Shown here: positions 35,536-46,480 of the stretch, in pieces
Numbering within the stretch: the stretch's first letter is position 1
Layout of the letters: every line of letters starts with the position of its first letter
DNA from: Diphasiastrum complanatum
Taxonomy: Eukaryota > Streptophyta > Lycopodiopsida > Lycopodiales > Lycopodiaceae
Direction of reading: 5' to 3'
DNA length: 64,000 bases
Assembly: GCA_029204225.1 (NCBI GenBank)
Contig: CM055092.1
Coordinates: 84,472,694-84,536,693, forward strand
The notes under the pieces: generated by a model
Databases searched by the model: none
Seen by the model: the letters and a program-made list of their open reading frames with translations, nothing else
What the model was told of the DNA's origin: nothing
Position numbers and translations under genes: made by a program

Positions 35536-36608
35536 GAACATATTAAAAAGGTTGTACAAGCCTTACATTCAGAGGATGCTGGTGGACACTTTGCTTCAAA
35601 GAACATTGTTAATAAATATTGACTGCCAAGTACTGGTGGCCAACTATGTTCAAGGATGTATTGAATTATATATGTTCATGTGATCCATGTCAGAGATATG
35701 GAAAGCCAACAAAAGCAATGAATTGGCCGTTGACACCAATCCTACCTCTTGTGCCATTTGAGAAGTGGGGGATTGACTTTGTCGGTCCAATCAAACCCGT
35801 GACTCGCCATACTAAGTGTTGTTATATTCTTGTTAGAACAAATTATGCTACAAAGAACGTTGAAGCAGAAGCGACGAAACGAAACGATGCGAAAATTGTC
35901 GCTGCGTTCTTATTCAAATCTATAATCACAAGATATGGTTGTCCTCTTGAACTAGTAAGTGACCGTGGTACACATTTTTTGAATGACACAATACGGCTGC
36001 TGACAACGTATTTTCTAATTACACACAGAAAGACAACCCCTTATAATCCAAAAGCAAATGGGTTGACTGAGAGAGCAAATGGAATACTTTGCAAGATCTT
36101 GAACAAGATTACTATTGCACATGCGATTGATTGGGATAAAAAATAACCTTCAGTTCTCTCGGCTTATCGAAATACAGAAAAAATCACGACGAAGCAAACA
36201 CCATATTTTCTTACTTATGGTATGCATCATATTTTACCTATTGAATTTGAGGTGACAACTTTTCGTATTCAAACTCAACGAACAGATGCAGAATGTATCA
36301 ACGAAAGGTTGACGACTATTGAAGAACTATCTGAAGCTCATGCAAATTTACAATGGAGAAAATTCAGGAACAACGAAAGAAAAAGTATGATAGTCATATC
36401 AGGAAAAGTGATCTTAAAGCTGATGACTTTGCGCTGATGTATGATAGTTGACATCAAAAGTTCCCTAGAAAACTTCATATGAGATGGCTCGGACGTTATA
36501 AAGTTATAGAGGTGTTCGAGAATGGTTCTGTTCAACTCCAATCACTTGAAGACGAACTATTACCGACACGAATTAATGGGTCCAGACCTAAGAAATATTA
36601 TCTTTGAC
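35536..36608 (+). pseudogene. Ty3/gypsy integrase fragment
   Basis: The integrase has a zinc-binding H2C2 segment (HSEDAGGHF, CSCDPCQ) and a complete catalytic triad: Asp in WGIDFVGPI, Asp in VSDRGTHF and Glu in LTERANG. The frame 35619-36146 is open for 175 codons. After a TAA at 36144 comes SAYRNTEKITTKQTPYFLTYG, LPIEFEVTTF and, with more breaks, a C-terminal RWLGRYKVIEVFENG stretch ending near 36608. Reverse transcriptase is absent. It is fused directly to the broken copia A, by insertion or end joining. Confidence 0.9.
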
Positions 36609-36619
36609 CAAAAAAAAAA

Positions 36620-37165
36620 ATTCTCATTCTTTTCTAGGATCTCTCTAGAATTTTTGGCAACTTTTCTCCTATCTTTTCTAGAATTGTTTGTTAATTCTCT
36701 ACCACTTTCTAGCATTTTTCTAGTATCTTTCTCCCATTTTTTGAGAAATTGTCTACTATATCTATCTCCAATTTTTTTGAGCTACTACATCTTTCTCTAA
36801 TTTTTTCAAGGATTTTTCTAGTATCTTTCTCCCATTTTTCGAGAAATTCTCTATTGTATCTTCTCCAATTTTTCGAGAATTTTTATAACATCTTTCTCCA
36901 ATTTTTTTTCGAGAATTTTTCTACCATATTTCTATTTCTAAGAATATTTCGAGAAATTTTCTAGCATCTTACTAAAAAGCTTTTTTGAGAATTTTTCGCG
37001 AGTTTTTTTTTCTATCATCTTTTCTAGAATCTTTTCAAGAATTTTTCAAGACTTTTTTGGAATCTTTTTGAGAATCTTTCTAGACTCCTTTCAAAAATCT
37101 TTCAAGAAATTTTTGAGAAAGTTTCTGGACTTTTTTCAGAAATTTTCAAGTATCTTTCGAGAATT
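36620..37165. repeat. T-rich degenerate minisatellite
   Basis: Roughly 30-40 bp irregular units built on TTTTTCGAGAATTTTTC and ATCTTTCTCC words. Phe/Leu-rich frames (36522-37253) come from it. It starts right after the gypsy integrase stop, as satellite-like DNA beside some gypsy LTRs does. Confidence 0.75.
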
Positions 37166-37560
37166 TTTCAAGAATCCATGCTTTTATTCCCGTTGCTATA
37201 AGATATATTGGGGAGATGTTGGGCTGTGTTTTTGCTCATTGGTCAGTCCGTGATTTGCCAACCTTCAAGATATTGGCGTTTCCAGTAAATCTGAATTCTA
37301 GAACTCCTTGGTTTATTGTCAACGTTCCATAGTGTAGTTTGGTGTCTCGATTTCTTCACTTGACCTTCGTTAGACACTTTCGGCATCTAGAATCTGTTAG
37401 AAGGATCTTCATCAGAATCTTCTAACAAATGGTTGAACAACACATCATCTAGTTTCAAGAGAAGCTATGTTGAAGGGATAACAAGTCTGCTCTCACCAAA
37501 TGAGTGTGCCACAACAGCTAATATTCTACCTTGATGTCGATAACAAGTGAGATGAGATTA
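37166..37560. other. No recognisable gene
   Basis: Nothing recognised. Confidence 0.3.
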
Positions 37561-37775
37561 GGAGTCATTGTTTTCACAAGTCAATAAACACCCATTATCT
37601 AGCATCAACCATTATTTTCATAATATGTCAATAAATACAAATTATCTAATATGAGTCATTATTTTTATGATAGATCAATAAACACACATTATCTAATATG
37701 AGCCATTATTTTCATGAAATATTAATATCACAAACAATTTAATACAAGCCATTATTTTCATTGCATCATCTAACT
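37561..37775. repeat. Tandem repeat, 46-47 bp period
   Basis: Units start at 37561, 37607, 37653, 37700 and 37746 (the last partial). Each holds CATTATTTTCAT and TTATCTA words. Confidence 0.85.
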
Positions 37776-38285
37776 TGATATGTGTCATCAAGAAAACACA
37801 CATAACACCACTGGACTGGAGCAAATATAGGTTATATTAAAGAGAGAATCATATTTTGGATTTCATCAAAGACAGCTTTGTAATTTCAAATTCCACTCAT
37901 GGGATTGTTGATTTCAAGATTCCATGCTCGAGCACTTTATAATTTCAAGGCTAAAATCTATAAGGAATTGGCTTCATAGAACAAAATGAGTTCTAAATAT
38001 TATGAAGCAACCATCCATTCAATCAAAACACATCATCTAACTTAATATGTGTCACGAAAATTTTATGCAAAAATAAAGCCAACACATACCACCATTTTAG
38101 TCGAGCACATTTAGGTTTTATCAAAGAGAGCGTCATATTTTGGATTCCATCGCAAAGGATTTTCAATTTCCACCCATAAGATCCTTGATTTCAAGATTCC
38201 ATCCATGAGCAGTTTGTAATTTCAAGGCTAAAAATTACTAGTCGTCAACTTTGAAAGACAAATGAGGTCTGAATTTTATAAGTAG
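37764..38285. repeat. Imperfect direct duplication, 267-bp period
   Basis: CATCATCTAACTT starts at 37764 and 38031, followed in both by CATATTTTGGATT and GATTTCAAGATTCCAT at matching distances. Confidence 0.8.
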
Positions 38286-38404
38286 GTAGTGGGAGTGCCC
38301 AAACTCAATCTCAACCGTCCATTGATGTAAGACTTGAGGTAACACAAATTGATTTTGGCCAATATATTAAATGTGGTGAAAAGCAATCGGTCATTCATAG
38401 TGGG

Positions 38405-38712
38405 ATGAGATGGATAGAGTTGCTTTTTGCAGGCAGCAAGCTTAAACCCCAACCACTACGTCCTTTATATATTGGAGCTTTGTGCTCCATGTGCAAGCTT
38501 GAGCAATTACTTAATGCACATTGTACATTTGTAGTATTGACCAATCACTTGACATATTGGAGCCTTGTGCCTGATGTATATATGGGCACAAGGCTCCAAT
38601 ATGTCAAGTAATTGGTCAATACTACACACATGGAGGGCTCCAAACATGAAGGATGTAGTGATTGGGTTTGAATGTGCACCTTCTTGGCCACAATAAACAA
38701 CTCTACCCATCA
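38405..38712. repeat. Long fold-back (inverted repeat)
   Basis: Core arms 38531-38571 and 38585-38625 are 41 bp with one mismatch around a 13-nt loop. The pairing continues outward, imperfectly: TTGGAGC and ACTACRTCCTT words (38453-38480) pair with 38635-38665, and ATGGATAGAGTTG (38409) pairs with about 38698-38710. One extra bulge of about 40 nt lies at 38490-38530. Candidate MITE, fold-back element or young hairpin-RNA locus. No coding potential. Confidence 0.85.
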
Positions 38713-38718
38713 CGCTCC

Positions 38719-38762
38719 GGAATGCTGGCTGCATCTATGGCCATAGATGTAGCCAGCATTCC
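38719..38762. repeat. 44-bp palindrome
   Basis: Arms 38719-38740 and 38741-38762 are reverse complements with one mismatch and no spacer (GGAATGCTGGCT outward). It lies 7 bp from the fold-back. Confidence 0.92.
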
Positions 38763-39097
38763 AAAACATATTTTGGAATTTAGGATTTTTCAGATCATCA
38801 TTTTTGTTTGCTTGATGTTTTACTAGTCTTTCTTGATTCTTATTGTTAATTCTGAAAAGAGCGATCCATATAGACCCAAATCGTTGGCATTTCAGAACTC
38901 GAATGCAATGGATCGCAATGCGTTGCATCTATAATTTGTACATATTCATCTAGTATGAAGTATTGAGCACTAGTTACAAAAAAATAAAGATATGTAGTAG
39001 GAAGGGTCAATGTGGAATGAAGAGCATTTTATGTTTGGACATATTGAATGAAAAAGGAGAGCCAATCAAGGTCCCCAATTTCCACCTTATTCATATT
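38763..39097. other. No recognisable gene
   Basis: Nothing recognised. Confidence 0.3.
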
Positions 39098-39480
39098 TAT
39101 TTTTATTCTCTTGCATAATGATTGGATTTGAACACTTGCACTTGACTTCAAGTACAAGTAAGGAAGAATCACCAACATCCACATCCACACTTTGAGGAAC
39201 CCATGTTCCTAACCTTGGGCCCTTTAATAAAAGCTATCAACAATTATTTTTATTAGAGTACTTGACTTGAAGTGCCATTATTTTTATTCTCCCTCATAAT
39301 GATTGGATTCGAACATTTAACCTCAAGTACTTACAAGGACGTATCATCAACATCCACATTTTTAGGACCCCACCTTCTTAACCTTGGGCCCTTTTAATAA
39401 AGACTATTGACCAATATCCACATTTTGAGGAACCCACCTTTCTAACATTGGGCCCTTTCAATAAAAGGCTATCGACAATT
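39098..39480. repeat. Imperfect repeat, two full copies and one partial
   Basis: TTTTTATTCTC and ATAATGATTGGATT recur at about 39098 and 39281; CTTGGGCCCTTT occurs in both copies and CATTGGGCCCTTT ends a third partial copy at about 39450. Confidence 0.75.
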
Positions 39481-42200
<2,720 letters not shown>

Positions 42201-42202
42201 TT

Positions 42203-42386
42203 TGCCACGCGTGGCAGTGCCACGCGTGGCAAATCTCCAGAGAAAATTTCAAAGCGATGACTTTTTTTATTGCCACGCGTGGCAAAATTTGTCAAATAAT
42301 TTGCCACGCATGGCAATATCAAAACACAATACTTAGAAAAAAATTTCTTTCAAAATTTGCCACGCGTGGCAGTGCCACGCATGGCA
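42203..42386. repeat. Cluster of six CGCG-centred 14-bp palindromes
   Basis: TGCCACGCGTGGCA starts at 42203, 42218, 42271 and 42358; the variant TGCCACGCATGGCA (one C-to-T change on the minus strand) starts at 42302 and 42373. Two close pairs, each with 15-bp spacing, bracket two single sites. The surrounding DNA is AT-rich, so the sites stand out strongly. CGCGT words are bound by CAMTA factors in plants; whether these are bound is unknown. Confidence 0.9.
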
Positions 42387-42947
42387 AAATTACTTTGTTG
42401 TAATTTTTTTTAATCTATTATGAATAATATGTTAATAAACAACAACTTTATGCTTAATTTAAAAGCAAATAAGATGTTTTTTTAAATTTTGAATAAGTGT
42501 ATACTTATAATAAAATGTGGACTAAAAATTAAATGATCATTATCTCAAATTATTATGTTCTGACGAATTAAAGTTATTATTAGTTGAATATTGCATGCTA
42601 TCTTATGTATTTATGGATATTATGATGTGTTTCTATATTGAGAAAATTTTATAATCAAAATTTGACATTAATCTCAATATGGTCTTAATGGGTAAAAATA
42701 TAAGCGTGAGCTTAATATGCATTTGAAGGATGCTAAGTACCTTACATTTGAGAGTCGTGTGGTAGCTTGTTAAGCTAATTTGTTGATAAAAAAATTGCAA
42801 TGTTATACACCTTTGTGTGTTTGCAAAGATCAATGAATAGTTGAACAATATTGTGGCAAAGTGTATTATTATCTCAAAGAAGATGTTTTTTTAACTATAA
42901 TATATAAATAATCAACACAAATATCTTTTAATTAGTTCACACATCTA
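42387..42947. other. AT-rich spacer
   Basis: Very AT-rich with no recognised feature. Confidence 0.3.
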
Positions 42948-43308
42948 TTAATTTATATATGCAGCAATATTGCCATATTTTTTTGGACGCCCATCAATGT
43001 ACATATGATGTGATTTCAAAACATTCTCTCCTTGCACACATCACTCTTCCAAAGCCGTAAACCTGCATTCTCCATTGGTGACGACATAGTGCATGCCAAT
43101 CATCCCAATTGTATTGAGGTCCTGCATAAGGCATTAATGTGACAACACTATTCAAGGGGACATCAATGCTAGTCAAAGAAAATAAACCCAATCCTGCATT
43201 AGGAAAGTGCTCACTTGGCTTGATCATGTACATATGACCCCAAAAATGATGTTCCACGTAATGGTAGTGGTACTCTATCAGAGGAGTGGAAAATGCATTG
43301 GCTACCAC
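42948..43308 (-). pseudogene. SET-domain protein fragment
   Basis: The minus-strand frame 43308-42994 (104 codons) contains FPNAGLGLFSL, like the start of a SET methyltransferase domain, and ends at a TGA. Shifting frame by one base restores a further block with DGRPKKYGNIAAYIN, which matches the GN..YIN cofactor-binding part of SET domains, before a TAA at about 42950. The catalytic Tyr region that should follow is missing. It is a short broken remnant, source unknown; capture by a transposon is possible. The assignment rests on these two blocks only. Confidence 0.55.
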
Positions 43309-43332
43309 CTCTCATGACAGTGAATCAAAACT

Positions 43333-44066
43333 GTGGCACAAAAGAATGGGGCATATCAGCATGAAAATGCTCTATTGGATGACAAAGGAAGGTCTCTGGC
43401 GACGGGGGTGAATGTTACCCAACCACATCCTAATTTCTGTCAGATCTGTGTTCTAGGGAAACAGAGCCATGAATTCTTCTCAGGGCTAGTGACCAGAGCT
43501 AAGGTGCCACTTGAGCTGGTACACTCAGATCTGTGTGGACCAATGACGGTTGACTCAATATCAGGATCAAGATATTTTGTCACATTTATTGATGATTATA
43601 GTCATATGACTGTGAATTATTTTCTGAAATTAAAACCAGAAGTCTTTGAAAAGTTCAAGTGTTTTCAAGCCTATGCAGAAAGGTAGCTACAGAGCAAATT
43701 GAAGGCACTACGATCCGAAAATGGAGGGGAATATACTAGCAACGAGTTCAAAGAGCACTATAGAAAGGAAGGCATTTCCAGGCAGTATGCCATTCCTTAT
43801 ACGCCACAGCATAACGGCGGCGGAAAGGAAAAACAGGATGCTAATGGATGCAGCTCGATGCATGTTGATTCAGTCAGGATTACCTAAGGAATTCTGGGAA
43901 GCCGCAGTAGTAGCTTCAACTTATTTGCAGAATCGGACATTGACAACGGTTGTTAAGGGCAAGACCCCATATGAAATATGGTTCGCCAAAAAGCCAGACC
44001 TCTCACATGTCAGGATTTTTGGATGTGATGCCTACATGCACACACCAGATCAAAAGAGAAAGAAAT
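43333..44066 (+). pseudogene. Copia H integrase fragment
   Basis: Ty1/copia integrase: part of the zinc site (FCQICVLGKQ), HSDLCGPMTVDS with the first catalytic Asp, FVTFIDDYSH, a TAG, then ALRSENGGEY, where the second catalytic Asp of the usual SDNGGEY motif is Glu. After a frameshift come ERKNRMLMDAARCML, PKEFWEAAVVASTYLQNR and HVRIFGCDAYMHTP. It stops at the LTR of copia I (44067). The reverse transcriptase of the same element resumes after copia I at about 50660. Gag and protease are absent. Confidence 0.88.
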
Positions 44067-44791
44067 TGAAAAAGATTATCTATGTTAGATATAGGTGTCT
44101 TATGTTTTATACATCAAGCATCTAGGTGTAGGATGTTGATAGGAACAAATTTGGCATAGATGGCAAATTATGCATTTCCACTTGTAATGCCACTATTGAG
44201 CCAAAATAGAGTAAGAGGCTAAACTCGTGCCAATTAGAGTGTAGACAAGTGTAATGCCTTTGTTTGATGAATTCTAAGAGGTCCAATAGGATTTAGAGGT
44301 GGAACCATGTGAGGTCCAATAGGAATTTGAGGTGTGCTTGAATATAGTCCAATAGAATTAAGAGGTTCATGGATCAATGGTCCAATAGGATAAAGAGGTG
44401 ACAAAGTGTGGTCCAATCATAGTTAAGCATAGTGGTAGCTCGTGGATCTACTAGTATCATTGTACTCCTCATTTTGGATCTAGTTGATTTGGTGATTATG
44501 TGGATTTTGAGTGTTATTGGATTTCTAGCTTTCTCTCTCTACCTGAGAGCTCATGATGGTCTTTCTCTCTCTACCCGAGGAGAGCAGCTTGTTTTACTTA
44601 GAATAATTTTTTAATACTTCCCACAAGTGTGAGTGAGAGTTGGAAGTGATTGAATGCATGTAGTAGTGTGTTTTTACCATAGGATCTAAGGTTGATCTTG
44701 AATCTCAATCTAGTCTTCATCTTGGTGCATCTACACACCTTAGGAGATCACAAGTACATGATTTGGACAATCCACATGTGTGAAATTAACA
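44067..44791 (+). mobile_element. 5' LTR of copia I
   Basis: 725 bp from TGAAAAAGATTATC to TTAACA, the same length as the 3' LTR (49935-50659), with about 20 substitutions between them by eye. It holds five CCAAT boxes on a 33-bp period (44283-44417). It is followed directly by the primer binding site. Confidence 0.92.
44283..44417 (+). promoter_or_regulatory. Array of five CCAAT boxes, 33-bp period
   Basis: CCAAT begins at 44283, 44316, 44349, 44382 and 44413, in GTCCAATAGGA-like contexts. The same array is in the 3' LTR at 50151, 50184, 50217, 50250 and 50281. CCAAT is the NF-Y core; a promoter role is inference. Confidence 0.7.
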
Positions 44792-44803
44792 TGGTATCAA
44801 AGC
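44792..44803 (+). promoter_or_regulatory. Primer binding site of copia I
   Basis: TGGTATCAAAGC, one change from the standard copia site, directly after AACA. Confidence 0.85.
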
Positions 44804-45547
44804 CTACCTAAGGTTACCATGCATTTTGATCCATTTATGTGAAAACTATTCATCAATCTTGAGCTAGAAATTGTCAAGGTCCATTTTCCAAGCTACCTTG
44901 TTCAATTTTGGATAAAAAGAGATCAAAAGGACATTGATTGGGTATGACCTGGTACTGTACGGAATCAGGTGCTCAGACACGTGTGAGGAACATCCAATTT
45001 TAGTTTGGAAGTTCTCTCTCATGCTTGATCCATTTATCTTGCTTGATAGCTTGTTTTGAAGCTATTTTTGTCTAGTTTTTGATGCAATCAGTTTCATTCC
45101 ATTTGGTTGAGCCAATCAGAAGTTATAAGCTTTTGAAGAGGGTTAGGTAGGGCACCTAGACCTGGGTGGACACATTTGGTTTGGTCAAGAGATTGCTTGT
45201 TTGATCCAAAATCACAGTCGAATGCTTACCAATCTCATCTACATGTGATCTAAGCACTGTTTTGAGATCTTAGCCATTTTGTTTCATGCAATATCATTGT
45301 ATTTGAGTCAAATTTGGTTTCTTAGTGTATTTCACATGTGCTAAGAGTTTTTGATCCTAACTTTGCCTATACTCCATCATTTGATGTGAAATAGATCTTC
45401 TTTTAGAGAGATTTGTGTAGCTAGTGAGAATCAATTCACAAATAGTTGCAAGATCTCTCATAGGAGGAGATAGTACTCTATTATTGGATCCTATTGAGAG
45501 TGTGTAGCAACATTTATTGTTCATCATTTGAGTTTTCTTCACTTCAA
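44804..45547 (+). other. 5' leader of copia I
   Basis: Non-coding leader with ACACGTGTGA near 44976 and a block at 45122-45175 (GTTATAAGCTTTTGAAGA, then GGGTGGACAC) shared with copia D. Confidence 0.6.
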
Positions 45548-46480
45548 ATGTCTTCAATGGGTTCATCCTTGTTGGAACCAAGTAAAAGATTGTCCACTTC
45601 AAACTATTCAATTTGGAAAATGAGGATGGAGTCCATCTTGATCCTTCAAGACGTTGTGGACATAGTTCTTGGCCTTGAAGAAGAACCACAAGTTCTTCAA
45701 GAGGTTCAAAAATACAAAAAGAGAGCTAAGATGGCTCTCCACTACATTAAGATGTATGTCTCTAATGAGATATTGAGGGAAATAGGTACTTGTACAACAG
45801 CCAAAAAAGCTTGGGATTGTCTCAAGACTATCTATGAGGCTAAGAATACCTCTAGGCTTCTCACTCTTAGGAATCAAATCTTTCAAAGTAGCCAAAAGAG
45901 TGATGAGAGTGCATCTAGTTATGTTTTGAGAGTAAAAGATATTCATAGAGAACTTGCTTGTGTTGGTGATTCCATCAATCAAAATGAGCTAGTTCAAGTC
46001 ATTCTCAATGGCTTGAGAAGTGAATTTGATAATCTTGTCCAATCCTATGCCATTAAGGAGGAGCTACCAAGTTTGGAGGCTCTCCAAAGTGTGCTAATTT
46101 CAGAAGAATCAAGACAAGAGTACAAGCTCCTGAGGATGGACAAGCTTTCTCTCACTCATAATGATGGCAAAGCTCTCTTTGCCAAGGATAAGCACAAAGG
46201 GAGGAGCAAGAACCAACATCAACAATCCTCAAGCAAGGACAAAGTCAAATCCAAAGACAAAGATGAGGAGGAAGATGATTCCTCTAATGCTTCATCATCC
46301 AAGCTCAAGAAGAAGAAGATCAAGTGCTTTTATTGTGGCAAGAAAAGCCATTATGCAACCAATTGCTTGAAAAAGAAGAATCAACTCAAGCAAGCCAACA
46401 TTACCAATGAGAAGGAAGAAACTATTGCCAGTGATGGAGATGGATCTCTTATGGTCTCTAGTTTCTCATCTACTCCTTTC
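45548..46480 (+). pseudogene. Copia I gag
   Basis: Structural gag of Ty1/copia, the best preserved in the window. The ATG at 45548 is preferred over an upstream non-ATG opening because it matches the gag starts of copia D and K. About 310 codons are uninterrupted: TSNYSIWKMRMESIL, KKRAKMALHYIKM, SRLLTLRNQIFQSSQ, SSYVLRVKDIHREL and ISEESRQEYK, then a Lys/Ser/Asp-rich linker and an intact zinc knuckle CFYCGKKSHYATNC (about 46325-46366). The frame is lost at about 46480-46490, where the protease continues in another frame, so the original stop and the junction are unclear. Confidence 0.93.

Noticed and set aside
36522-37253. Phe/Leu-rich membrane-like proteins
   Set aside because: Translation of the T-rich degenerate repeat.
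39295-39320. tRNA-like GGATTCGAAC word
   Set aside because: Only a T-loop-like word; no acceptor stem, anticodon arm or promoter boxes fit around it.
44234-44614. Small proteins encoded in the copia I LTR (repeated at 50102-50500)
   Set aside because: They arise from the 33-bp CCAAT repeat and lie in both LTRs; no start context or domain supports them.
45357-45982. Minus-strand frames opposite copia I gag
   Set aside because: Antisense of a clear gag domain; no motif of their own.
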